NCBI GenBank assembly: GCA_949361645.1 | Contig: OX442420.1 | Span: forward strand, 8,754,235-8,818,234 | Direction: 5' to 3' | Source of the DNA: Spongilla lacustris | Lineage: Eukaryota > Porifera > Demospongiae > Spongillida > Spongillidae | Length of the DNA: 64,000 nt | Shown: positions 1-11,754 of the stretch, in pieces | Layout of the letters: each line of letters opens with the position of its first letter | Position numbering within the stretch: the stretch's first letter is position 1 | Program-made: the position numbers and the translations under genes | Notes under the pieces: model-generated | Database searches by the model: none | Seen by the model: only the letters and a program-made list of their open reading frames with translations | What the model was told of the DNA's origin: nothing

Positions 1-863
1 TTATACATTGCATGCATGAGCACAAACGTAGAAGGAAGGGGAATCTTGGAATACAACCCATTGCATCACATACATCACAGCAGTATGTACAATAAGACAG
101 TTTGTTCTGCTCACTTGCTATCATCATTAAATCACATCACAATCAAACAATTTCCTTTAAACAGTTAATGTCTCTGAATTGGCATGTGACTGGAAGATGA
201 GGGGATCCCTAAAGAAAGTAGTAGCGTAGGAAAGGAGGAATTAGTAGTGAAGTCACAAAATATAATGTGAGCTCAAACCATAAATGCCCTTCCCATGGCT
301 CCAACCAAAACCCATTAAATTATAAATATTACAGACCTACATTTAGCAGACTTTAAGGCAGGTATATTCGCTAAATAATGTAGGTCTGTAATATTTATAA
401 TTTAATGAATGCATAATATCCGTAATTCCTTGTTTCCTTACTTTTTACTCAATTGCTATCTATACAAATCCTACATCACCAATTTTATTTTAATTAAATT
501 TTTATATCTTGTTTCACTCCTTTTTTTTCCCTGGTGGGTTCCGACATGTACTTATACATTGCATGCATGAGCACAAACGTAGAAGGAAGGAGAATCTTGG
601 AATACAACCCATTGCATCACATACATCACAGCAGTATGTACAATAAGACAGTTTGTTCTGCTCACTTGCTATCATCATTAAATCACATCACAATCAAACA
701 ATTTCCTTTAAACAGTTAATGTCTCTGAATTGGCATGTGACTGGAAGATGAGGGGATCCCTAAAGAAAGTAGTAGCGTAGGAAAGGAGGAATTAGTAGTG
801 AAGTCACAAAATATAATGTGAGCTCAAACCATAAATGCCCTTCCCATGGCTCCAACCAAAACA
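1..863. repeat. 312-bp direct duplication (1-312 and 552-863)
   Basis: Bases 1-312 recur at 552-863 with only a few differences, in the same orientation, at a spacing of 551 bp. The 239 bp between them hold a foldback and AT-rich sequence. The left copy may continue beyond the window. The spacer has no primer-binding site, polypurine tract or coding potential, so a tandem duplication later split by an insertion fits better than an LTR element. No gene is seen here. Confidence 0.85.
313..408. repeat. Foldback inside the duplicated block
   Basis: Two arms of about 35 bp (313-347 and 371-408) are inverted copies separated by about 23 bp, and would form a strong hairpin. The 60 bp that follow resemble the sequence after the hairpin at 54,650-54,712, so both may be tails of one small foldback family. 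Confidence 0.7.
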
Positions 864-937
864 TCCTAAACTGACATACGTGTAGCCCCAACCCGAATCT
901 CCATCACAACTATCCTCACAGGATTCAAAGCCCTCAC

Positions 938-1235
938 CTCTTGACTGAAGGTACTCATACGTTCTTCAAAGCCAGTAGTGAAGGCATCAGGAATAATCGC
1001 CATAAATGTCTGTCCTTGATGTGAGTACATGTATATGATCAGAGCAATTCGCCATTCACACAAAAGATGCTTACCAGATTGCCTGCCTTTTATTTCGAAT
1101 ACTGATCCTCTTCGTACAATAAACAAGCACATGCTTTTGCTTTGCTAAAATTTGAAGTAGTTGGGCTGGCCCGACTAAACTTAAAGGTCGTTCTTTTAAT
1201 AGGGCTACTAGCTCTCACTTTCAGACGTGTTCCGC
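938..1235 (-). other. Possible short exons, unrecognised
   Basis: On the minus strand there are splice-bounded open stretches at about 1,235-1,215, 1,131-1,074 (followed by GTAAGC) and 1,014-938 (after a CAAG acceptor, before GTGAGG). The last would encode GQTFMAIIPDAFTTGFEERM plus six residues. The long pyrimidine tract (minus strand) just upstream resembles those that precede verified exons of genes A and C. I recognise no domain. This could be chance. Confidence 0.25.
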
Positions 1236-1244
1236 TCGTCTTTT

Positions 1245-1872
1245 AGAAGGGAATGGAGAAAGGAGGGAAGGAGGAGGGGAAGAGAGAGGAGGGAAGGGGG
1301 TGAAGAGAGAGGAGGGAAGGGGATGAGGAGAGAGGAGGGAAGGGGGAGAGGAGAGAGGAGAGAGGAAAGGGGAGAGAAGAGAGGAGGGAAGGGGGAGAGG
1401 AGAGAGGAGGGAAGGGGGAGAGGAGGGAAGGGGGAGAGGAGGGAAGGGGGAGAGGAGGGAAGGGGGAGAGGAGGGAAGGGGAGAGGAGGGAAGGGGGAGA
1501 GGAGGGAAGGGGGAGAGGAGGGAAGGGGGAGAGGAGGGATGGGGGAGAGGAGGGAAGGGGAGAGGAAGGAAGGGGGAAAGGAGAGAGGAGGGAAGGGGGA
1601 GAGGAGGAGGGAAGGGGAGATGAGAGAGGAGGGAAGGGGGAGAGGAGAGAGGAGGGAAGGGGGAGAGGAGAGAGGAGGGAAGGGGGAGAGGAGAGAGGAG
1701 GGAGGGGGAGAGGAGAGAGGAGGGAAGGGGGAGAGGAGAGAGGAGGGAAGGGGGTGAGAAGAGAAGGGGGAGAGGAGAGAAGAGGGAAGGGGGAGATGAG
1801 GGGAGAGGAGAAGAGAATGGAGAGGAAGGGTAGGAGAGAAGAGAAGATGAGACAGGAGGGAAGGGGAGGGGG
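1245..1872. repeat. Polypurine minisatellite (GGGAAGGGGGAGAGGA type)
   Basis: About 630 bp of almost pure A/G on the plus strand, made of degenerate units of about 15-25 bp. It opens long artificial reading frames on both strands (Arg/Glu/Gly-rich or Ser/Pro/Leu-rich) that are not genes. Mirror-symmetric purine tracts of this kind can form triplex (H-) DNA. Confidence 0.9.
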
Positions 1873-1949
1873 ATAGCTAGCACAACACCACACCACTTGG
1901 CAACATATCCATGAGACATAATCAGACATGAGGTACTGGATCCAGACTC

Positions 1950-2100
1950 GCAATGGATCATTCCCGTCGCACAGGATCATTCCCGTTGCATTACTTTTAT
2001 ACCCGTTGCAATGTACACATCCCGTCGCAATTGATTTGTCCCGTCGCAACAGATCATTCCCGTAACATTACTTTCATTTCCGTCGCAACACACACAGTCA
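1950..2100. repeat. Degenerate tandem repeat around CCCGTCGCAA
   Basis: The motif CCCGTCGCA/CCCGTTGCA recurs seven or eight times at uneven spacing of about 20 bp, with linkers such as CAGATCATT. No coding potential fits it. Confidence 0.6.
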
Positions 2101-2985
2101 AATACACCCACCTATTCGGAGTGGTTCACCCCCATCCAGGTGGGATGGTGTTCTGTTTACCATCACCTTTGCAGCTTCAATGAGCAGCACCTGATTTGCT
2201 CTAGTGGGACCACGCAATTGTGGAGGTCATTCCCGTTACCATTGTCGGCATTGAACAAAACTCACTTATAAATGGTCCTACCAACAGGTCATCTTTGACA
2301 GCTTGCTTACATGAGGGTGGGGGGCGCAAATATAGTGTTACTCTCGTTGTATGTTAGGTAGCTCACCTGTATACGTCACCCATGGCCAACCAATGCCAAC
2401 TTCTTTGGCCTTAATAGCGACGGCCAGTTGCATGCAGTGGTTTCCCACCTTCACGCTATCCTTCTTACTGCCTTCATGCTAGCCTTACTTTTGCGATCGG
2501 CTTAACCCGGCCGCTTTGTAGCGTTCATTTGTTCTTTTTTTTTCTTCACGTGAACGGTCTTTCGGAGCTTCATCGCGCGATTCGTCAGCACAACCACACG
2601 TACAACTGTCAGTGTCATAATTTAACTGGCAATATTCTTGCACTATTCTTTTCTCTTGGCGATCGACGTGACTGCAGCTGCATACACTCGCCAGAAACAC
2701 GTGTTCAACCACAAGTTTATTCTGGATCTCTACTTTATGGTTTCCAAGGGCTGATAAAATCTGTTGTGGGCTATTGCTAACAAAACTAAGTTGCTAAAGA
2801 TCGAATTTGTGTCAAGCATAACTCCGCTTACGAAAATTATAAAACAAATCCGACTCGGCAGTAAGTTTGTAACTTGGTGGTTCTAGTGCTTCCGCATAAC
2901 GGCTAACATTACGCTTCAATCGTGACAAAGATACAGCGCAATAAACCTCTTATCGGAGTGAATCTTATCTTATCAGATCCGGAAG
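2101..2985. other. Intergenic, nothing assigned
   Basis: Mixed-composition sequence. A 75-codon minus-strand frame at 2,485-2,712, rich in Cys and charged residues, has no recognisable domain. I see no RNA gene or repeat here. Confidence 0.4.
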
Positions 2986-3235
2986 AAGAAGAATTAGGAG
3001 AAACTTTTTTTAAGGTTCGAGGATGGGAACGAGTGAGCGTTATCTCTGTTGTCCGAGCTTTCTAAACGTCGGCAGTTATACTACACTGTAGATATTCGAC
3101 GGCTGTATCCAAATACGCTCACTAAATTCCAACTGATTCTACGGCGCATCGGCAATAATGGAATCTGGTGTTTTGCTAATCGTATTCATGACACTTCAAA
3201 TCCTACATAGGACCTACTAACGTAGGTCCCGATAT
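2986..3235 (-). repeat. Interspersed repeat copy 1 (inverse of 54,407-54,650)
   Basis: Read on the minus strand, about 250 bp match 54,407-54,650 almost end to end. The match starts with GGACCTACGTTAGTAGGTCC-like sequence, runs through a TTTAGCGAGCGTATTTGGAT-like core and ends in a CT-rich segment. The first 90 bp also resemble 17,403-17,470. The two full copies lie in opposite orientation 51 kb apart. The class of element is unknown. Confidence 0.75.
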
Positions 3236-3553
3236 GATGAGATTTTCTTTCTGGAACATGTTTCTAATTTCAGCAAGTACCATCAAAAATAGTTTCTATG
3301 CATGCTTTGATACACATATGTAACTAACTACTTACAGTTATTAGCAGGTATATATTTTCGCTACATTTCATTCTCATTTGCACTTCCTGTAATGTTGAAA
3401 ATGAATCAGTTACATGTAGATCCTATATACAATAAGAACACTAGATGAAAATAAATCAAAATGTAGAATACAACTTCCATGCAACAGACACATGTGACAC
3501 ATGCATGTTGTTATGAACAGTACTGGAAGCTATAAACAGTAACAACTGATGCA
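3236..3553. other. 3' flank of gene A
   Basis: AT-rich non-coding sequence downstream of the gene A stop codon. It probably includes the 3' UTR, but no convincing AATAAA signal on the minus strand was identified. Confidence 0.4.
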
Positions 3554-6500
3554 TCATACAGCACTAGGTATCACCAAGGAGATCCATCCTCCATCAGAGA
3601 CGTCATCTTTTGGTGGCCCATCTTGAGATGGCAGTGACTTTTGTACCACATCTGTCTCAATGGATGTAGTGCTGTTGTGCACCTGAAGATGTACCTCAAC
3701 AGTTGCAGCCTCGTCCTCATGACCACCATTTGTTAAATGAATGGCCTGGGAACCGGAAAGCATCTCTGTCTCAGTTGGGCTTCCTTTGTGCACAGACATG
3801 TCCACCACACCAACCACATCAGCCCTCCTACCATCTGGTAAAGGTTTATGACCTAGAGATGGACTGTCTGGTGGGAACACCTCTGCTGTGTGTACACCCC
3901 CCTCTCCTGCACATGTACTTGGTTTGGTTGAGGGTATGCATAGCATTGCATCAACCACAGCACCTTCAATACAGCTGACATCAGAGGTACCATTCCCTCC
4001 AACTAGGGCAGCCATCTTTATCCCCTCTGCTCCAAGGTGGTCAGTGGGCGCAGCTAGATTGGTACCTGCAACGGGTGATGAAGGCTCTTGATCAGCTTCA
4101 GATGATGGAGGTTCCTTGTCAAGTAAGGAGGAACCTTCAGACTGTCCACTGGCCTCTGAACCATCCAAACTTCTGCCAGGTTTAGTTCCCAGACCATTTC
4201 CACCAGAGCCTGTCATTAGAATAATGGATACAGTATTAATGCATAGCACACTACCACACTAGGCATATAGCACACTACCACACTAGGCACATAGCACACT
4301 ACCACACTAGGCACATAGCACACTACCACACTAGGCACATAGCACCCTACCACACTAGGCACATAGCACACTACCACACTAGGCATATAGCACACTACCA
4401 CACTTGGCACATAGCACACTACCATGCTAGGCACATAGCACACTATCACACTAGGCACATAGCACACTACCACACTAGGCACATAGCACACTACCACACT
4501 AGGCACATAGCACACTACCACACTAGGCACATAGCACACTACCACACGAGGCACATAGCACAATACCACACTAGGCACATAGCACACTACCACACTAGGC
4601 ACATAGCACACTACCACACTAGGCACATAGCACACTACCACACTAGGCACATAGCACACTACCACACTAGGCACATAGCACACTACCACACTAGGCACAT
4701 AGCACACTACCACACTAGGCACATAGCACACTACCACACTAGGCACATAGCACACTACCATATTAGGCACATAGCACACTACCACACTAGGCACATAGCA
4801 CACTATCACACTCGTCGCATAGCACACTACCACACTAGGCGCATAGCACACTACCACACTAGGCACATAGCACACTACCACACTAGGCACATAGCACACT
4901 ACCACACTAGGCACATAGCACACTACCACACTAGGCCCATAGCACACTACCACACTAGGCACATAGCACACTACCACACTGCACACCACAACACTAGGCA
5001 CATAGCACACTACCACACTAGGCACATAGCACACTACCACACTAGGCACATAGCACACTACCACACTAGGCACATAGCACACTACCACACTAGGCACATA
5101 GCACACTACCACACTAGGCCCATAGCACACTACCACACTAGGCACATAGCACACTACCACATTAGGCACATAGCACATGCACTATCACACTCGGCGCATA
5201 GCACACTACCATACTAGGCACATAGCACACTACCACACTAGGCACATAGCACACTACCACACTAGGCACACACTCACGTCGTCTGGCTTTCTTCAAGAGC
5301 CTGTTAACAGGCGGGTTGGAAGGTAAGTCATCTCCTGGCTACATGAGAGAGCAAGACACATATGAGATACCACCAGCAGAGATATTGCACACACCTTCAT
5401 GCTTCAATACAGCACATTAGCAACTAACAAAAACACTCAGTTCAAACAATGTGAAACTGTACCTGCGTTATTATTATTTGTTTACGATCCCCAAGTATTG
5501 TTTGATTTTATTTTGGTTTTAATTTTACACTTAGATATATTATAAATACATAACATTCATCATTCAAAGGAGAGGGGGGTGGAAGTAAAGTTCTGTATAT
5601 GTGTATGTTGGCATTGTCTTGCTGGAAGTTCCAGTAGACATTATATGGCGTAAGCATTACCAAAACTGCACAGCACATGCACAGCACTGTTACATTCATC
5701 CTAGTACATCAAACTTATGCCCTGAATTTTGTAGCATAATTATTTTCATAAGCTGTACTGCTTCTTCTATCTAAAAATCACTGAAATTAAGTAACCACTT
5801 GTTTTTCTTAACATTGAAAGCCTTTAATTAATAAAGTTAGTAAACTTTAATATTAGGCTCAGTTATGAATATGCAGTAGGATTTCAAGTAGTTATCACTT
5901 CAATAGTGAGTTAAAATGTCTTCAAAGGTTCACACAACTAATTGATAAGTACATGTACATTAATTTACATGATTAGTAAATGACGTACACGTCCACCCTT
6001 ATAAAAACCCTTATTAAATCTCACAAATGTGACAATCTGTTATGATATCAAAATGGAGTGCAAACCTTCATTCGTTTGACATCCTGCACTGTGCAGATGG
6101 GGTCGACGTCAGACCTGAACTGCTTCCCCTTGCTGCCCTTCCTGTCTGCATCAAAGACCCACACACCCTCCCCATCGTCACCACCCATTGCAGGCAACTT
6201 CTCTTTGATCCTCACACGGCACTCCCTTACGACCTCCAAGAGGGCTGCCTCCTCCTCAGACCCAACCCGTCTCTCCCAATTATGGTCGTCGCTCACCAGA
6301 GCTCTGCACCATTGCATCAGCTCCATGGGAGGCCTTGCTGCCCCGTCTTCAAGACATTCATTGGGTTCATCTGCTTGATGGTTGCCATGGACACCATTTT
6401 GCTTGGCATCATGACCACGCCTATAATCATCATCGTCATGGTTACTGTCGCAGCTAGAGCTCTGGTTACAAATGTGGCTGTCATTTCCAAGATGAGAAGA

Positions 6501-7689
6501 ATGCTTCACATCTTCATCCAAGGCCTTCACGGGGCCAGTCTGGAAGGAAGGGCAGGGTAATGGCAGGGGAAGGAGGGGAGGGGGAGGGAGAAGATGGGGA
6601 GGGGAGGGGAGGGAGGGGGAGGGGAGGGGAGGGGGAAGGAGGGGAGGGGTTAGGGAGGGGAGAGCATGTTGTATCCTAAACCCAAGTAACAACGCAAACA
6701 CAATTATTCCACACCCCACCCACCCCACCCTATACACTACATAAATAACGGCTGTCACTGATAGAACACAAAAAATCTCACACATCTGCCAGATAATCAA
6801 CTCACAACATCTTTGATGCAGTATTGCGCAATCACATATATGCATGTACAGCCTCTCTCGATCCTTACCCCAGCACTACATTATACAAACAACACTTACA
6901 TGTACACGCATGCTACCAGCGACGTTACCTTGGCATCACAAGACTGCTTAGAAGCAGTGTCTTGCCCGGCATGGTTACGCTGCTCTCTCATACTGGCTAA
7001 CTGCGACTGAGAGAGCTCCAGTTCCCTCCTGCATTGTGCAAGCTGGTACTCACTGTTCTGTAGTTCCAATTGGAGCCTAGCTATTTCCTGCTCTCCGCGG
7101 AGAATGACCATCTCTCTTTCCTTCTGGATGGCTTCCATTTGTTCCACTTTCAACATAGCGGCCATTGTGTTCTCGTCATTGTCCTCAGCAGTCACGATGT
7201 CCACAGTGTTGACAGCCCCTCCCCCACCCTCACCAGCACGTGTGGCTACCTCTGCTCCATCCTTCTTGTCTGTCTCCACACTGCCATCAACCACATCCCC
7301 ACCACTATGTGGCTGCTTTGTTTCCGTGCAGACGGCTTGCAGCTTATCCAGTAGGCTCCTCTCCCTCACCCTAAACTCCTCCTCCTTGTCCACCAGGGCC
7401 CTCGCCAGCCTGTCCCTCTCCCCTGTCAACTGGTTTATCAGTTCTGTTTCAGTCGGTCTGGGTTCAGGTGTTGACTCTTTGGCTTTGGGTTCTGTATCCA
7501 TTTCCTTTGGTCTGAGTTCTGGTTCATTTGGAATGGATTCCTGCCCGTCCTTTGTCACCTCGTCGTCCTAACAATGGAAGCAAAGTTCTCTTACACAAAG
7601 AAGTCCCTTGCCCCATGCACTTATCACTACTACATGGCTTTGCCTGGGTCGCATGACACAGGCAAAACTGACACACACACACACACACA

Positions 7690-7746
<57 letters not shown>

Positions 7747-10700
7747 ACACACAGCTACAGTACCATTCTGTGACCTGGTCCCATCCCATACGTACAATAT
7801 CAGCCCATGTGCACAATAGCACATTTGTAGTGGGAGGGGTCTAGGGGATGGGCAAATTTGGACATGTTTTGAGGCAGGGGGTGTGGCAGTGGTGTGGTGG
7901 CCTGCTCAACAGGCACATTATAAAGGCTAGGTACCCCAAACTTAATTATTAATGTCATGGCAACACGAAGGAAACCGCCCACATAGATAAACATATTGAA
8001 GCCATTCTGCAAAATGCTTTGTCTCCACCCACTCTCCCCATGGTAACCCACTCCCCATGGTAACCCATGCATGGGAGTGGGTAACTGGCTGGGACTGTTG
8101 CATACATCAGACCACACAACAGCATCCCATGGGAACACCACTGCAGGGAACCAGACCACAATAATTTGCCACACATTCCATTTGGGGTTCTAGTAGCTAT
8201 TAGTCAGTACTTACAAAATGGTCATTGAAGCTGATGGCCTACCCACAGATCTATTTAAAGTGCACCTTCACAGTGCTATTTCAGGGTATGTAGTAGGCAT
8301 AACATAACTGTCACACCCTCCCCCACCACACCCACTCTGCCCCTCTCCACTTCCCTCTGTAATTACCACCTTCCCTTCTTGTCAGAATAAGCTTTAAAAC
8401 AGAAGTGGATATACAGGTACTAGTATTTATAGCACACAGCACATGCTGTGTTGCCTACAAGTAAAGCATTTCACAGGTAAGAGGTTATAACATGTTTGGG
8501 TATGAGAAAGACAACCAGGGAGGGTCAATAGGTTTAGTATTCATGAACAGCCTAAGCTAAAAGTGTTTCAACATATCTAGTCACAACATTGTAACCTTAG
8601 ATACCAAACAGCGATAAACTGTCCACATAAACAATACATACATGTAGTTGCCTTGGCAATCCTCCTTTTTGGGGGTTCTAAGTAGGCACTGTGGTGGGGG
8701 CTTCTCCCACATGTACCTCCCCTACTCACTTACCCACTCACTCCACATCAAATGTCAGCCCTAACTAGGCAGGAACCAGCCGAACCCCCCGCCCCACATA
8801 AACATTTTTTTTTTAAGTACTAGCAAGATCGAGGTGTTATCACTTGTCGATAACTTCCCAAAGCTCTCAAATGTCCTGTATCATCCAGCCAGTTCCAATA
8901 ACTAACCATTGACAACCATCTATTTGTGGAAGAGGTTTACACAATCACCTGTAGTCATGGGAGCAGTAACGTTCCTAGCAATAATAAAGGCTCACAAAGT
9001 GCAGCCAGTTATTAAAAATAATAATTAAAAAGCAGCATTGTGAACAAGCTGGGCCTGACGAGAAAATAGAAAATTCCACCAAAAACAAGTCACTTTGGGA
9101 ATATACATTCTCATTGGCACGTGCACACTAGATTCCAGTATCTGTAAATAGAAAATGCTGGCACTTTTGTGCAAACAGAAAGTGCCTACAAATGCCGTAA
9201 TGGTGGAATATTTTTGAACAGGCCTAGATCAAATCATTGATGCTCCACCCCATCATCCATTAACCCATCTAATCGTTATCCTCCTACGGCTCTAACCATT
9301 CACAGAATTAACCGTCCCTTCCATTAAAGCATTACATTGGTTGCCTAGCAACGCTCATACCTGCAAGGTGGACACACCCACCCACAGTGTAACTAACCAC
9401 TAATCCTGACCAAGCATGTCCACTGGACTGCATAACATCAAAACACAGCATGAGCCAAACCATAGGTCATGCTCACATAATAACCTACCATGTTTGGGAT
9501 GAACCAAAATACTTACCCATGCACACTCTCACACATGCATGCAAGCACACTCTCAAACATGCACGCACACTCTCACACACATGCATGCACTCACAAATGC
9601 CTGCACACTCACACACATGCATACACACACAATGCACCCACATACACACACACCTATCCACATAGGAACACAAAACTAAATGTGCATTAGTGAGGAGGCT
9701 TCTTACAAAGTACGCAACTATTTCATGGACTTTGGTTCAATTACATGACCCAATCAAACCAGCTGTGATAAACACAGGCAGGATGGACTCACTCTAGTTC
9801 CATTCTGAAAAACATGTACAGAACATACCATGTACACTATACCATATCTATGACTGAACATGTCAGAGCTAAAGCATTTACAACACATTCCCAAGCTCCC
9901 TCATCACATGTGGGAGCTAACGATCTTGCAGCAGAGGTGAAAATCATATTAACTCTCAAAAAGGCATGCTCCCTCATGCCCAGCGATGTTTGCAGACATC
10001 TTGCTCCAAAGCATGCCTCTTGGAGTTGTGATTGCCAATGATCACTGGGCAGAACCCCAGTCATAACTCAGCTCATCATTGTAAACATGCCTATCAAAGC
10101 AAGAACCATCCATGTACCAAGACTACTACCTATGTAGCAGGGCCATGTTCACACACATACACAACAGTTCACACACGTGTACTGTTCACTCACACACATG
10201 CATCCACACACACTCACACACGCACACACACGCATACATACGCAATATGCACACACATTACACACATACACACGTGTACACAGGACAAGCTAACGACTGA
10301 TGAATGTATTACATGTACATGTACATACCTATGTTACACGCGCACGCCCGACCTATAAACGCGAAGGACAATCAACATGGTACTGCACTTACGGCGAGTG
10401 AGCTCTTGGGAGGGGTTTCCTGGACACTGGCTGGGGTACCCGCCTTCTTGGCGGGAGTGATCGACAAAGTGGCACTAGTGCCACGTGCCATAGCCGCCGT
10501 ATGGCCCGCTCTTGGCGCGGGTGCAGATCCGACCCTGGTCGCTCCGCTTGTTATTCCCTGACGGCTAGTTGCTGCGCCGACCCCTCGCGATCCGCCTTTA
10601 TCGGAAGTCAGGGGGAGGCCATCTTTGGACTGGGATGTTGGATCGGTTGACGCCGAGGTGGGTACTACTTTTGACCTGTTTTGTGACGTCCGCGCTTTTG

Positions 10701-11064
10701 GATCCACTTTCGCGTCGTTGTCCGGACGTTTGGAGCCCTTGGGCGCGACGTTTATCTTGCTCAGCGGCGATCGTAACGCTCTCGCTGTCGATGGGGCGAC
10801 AGCCGGGACTGCTGCCTTCATTCGTACTCCACCCCCAGCCTTTGTTGCCGTCTGCTGCGTGTCCTTAGCTGCAGTCGAGCCGGAATCGTGATCTGAGGTG
10901 GTGGAGGTGGTGGAGGACTGGCGAGAAACGAGACTTGCCGTGTTCTCGCCATCGACGGCGCGCTCTGGAGGGCTCGCTTTGTCCCTTCTCCTTACCCCTC
11001 CGCCCTTCTCGAGGCGAGCGTTTGGTATCTTAGAGTTCGACCTGGACGTGACCACTGTCGACAT
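3554..11064 (-). CDS. Gene A: coiled-coil protein, five exons, 833 aa
   Basis: Exons: 11064-10393, 7567-6929, 6539-6066, 5338-5278 and 4209-3554. All introns are GT-AG, the phases agree at every junction (0, 0, 0, 1), and the TGA stop is at 3556-3554. The start is the ATG of MSTVVTSRSNSK; the frame is open further upstream but has no earlier ATG. Residues 1-224 are basic, Ser/Thr/Pro-rich and probably disordered. Coiled coil is likely at about 265-305 and 359-420, including RELELSQSQL, which echoes the gene C exon segment EELELSQSQ. Residues 438-615 carry an acidic Asp/His stretch, then a Trp-containing segment (MQWCRALVSDDHNWERR) that looks folded but that I do not recognise. The tail is Ser/Gly/Glu-rich. 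It has no signal peptide or membrane segment. The role is unknown; a cytoplasmic scaffold is a guess. It is transcribed divergently from gene B. Confidence 0.75.
4216..5270. repeat. 24-bp minisatellite in gene A intron 4
   Basis: About 44 copies of a 24-bp unit (ACACTACCACACTAGGCACA plus TAGC) fill nearly the whole intron between exons 4 and 5. The array contains one short rearranged unit near 4,980. Because 24 is divisible by 3, the array stays open on the minus strand as a false 320-codon frame. Confidence 0.95.
5339..6065. other. Gene A intron 3
   Basis: AT-rich intronic sequence without repeats. A 63-codon frame at 5,508-5,699 shows no domain and is not considered real. Confidence 0.6.
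6545..6665. repeat. Purine tract before gene A exon 3
   Basis: On the coding (minus) strand this is about 120 bp of C/T ending directly at the CTTCCTTCCAG acceptor. It is an expanded polypyrimidine tract. Confidence 0.8.
7568..10392. other. Gene A intron 1, with CA repeats
   Basis: A 2.8-kb intron. It holds a (CA)n microsatellite at 7,672-7,752 and looser CA/CATG-rich blocks at about 9,520-9,665 and 10,143-10,300. The remainder (7,760-9,500) shows no coding segment or recognisable element. Confidence 0.7.
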
Positions 11065-11754
11065 CAGTACATATGGTATGCGGGAAATCACAAAAGCGAT
11101 CTATAATATAATAGATAGGATTGTATATTAATAACGTGACGCGCTAGCCGCGCCATTGCATTAACTAGCGTGGCCACGCCCGCAGCTACTTTAGTACATA
11201 TTGCGTTGGTCTCTTTCACCGACACTACATGTAGCTGTTTTGCTCCTGCATGCATGCACTCTGACGCAATCAAGGAGATATGTGGTTGAGATAATTACAA
11301 TAGTTTTAATACCAGTGCAATGCACATTTCGATACAATGCCAGAGTAATAGTATTGTAACTTGCACGCATTTGAACGCGGACCCATACTCCTACTGCGTC
11401 CTTGAAGCTAAATGGACAGTAAGAGACGCGGGAACTTTTATCATGGGTAAAAGTATCGCTGACTTATAATTAATTATTCATTGCAAAAGGAGAAATTCAT
11501 AACCGGCTTAAGCTAGACTTACAGTATAATACATGTACATACGTATACACGTACCTGGACTCCGGGTATTGAAGCAATGGTTGCAAGGTTATATGATTTT
11601 TTTATCGGATCCTAAATGCGCATTGAACCATGCATGTATTCATGCATGCAACAATGTTTTCAACAAAATACATAAATACATGCGCGTAGTCCGTATTCCG
11701 ATCCGTTTTCAGTTCTAAGAATAGTTGTATACGTTTGGTAGGCGTGTCTGGTTA
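11065..11754. promoter_or_regulatory. Shared divergent promoter region of genes A and B
   Basis: The 690 bp between the start codons of A (minus) and B (plus) must hold both promoters. It contains the 12-bp palindrome GCGTGGCCACGC near 11,167, which also occurs inside the hAT-like element near 38,592, and several TACATGTA palindromes. No clear TATA box stands out for either gene. Confidence 0.5.

Noticed and set aside
1..863. LTR retrotransposon
   Set aside because: The direct repeats enclose only 239 bp, with no primer-binding site or coding sequence, and no TG...CA ends were confirmed.
1221..2049. Ser/Pro-rich and Arg/Glu-rich frames
   Set aside because: Both strands of the polypurine tract; simple-sequence translation.
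2485..2712. 75-codon minus-strand frame with Cys and charged residues
   Set aside because: No domain, no supporting splice or promoter context, and no second copy.
4216..5178. 320-codon minus-strand frame
   Set aside because: It is the 24-bp intronic minisatellite of gene A; the flanking exons splice in phase without it.
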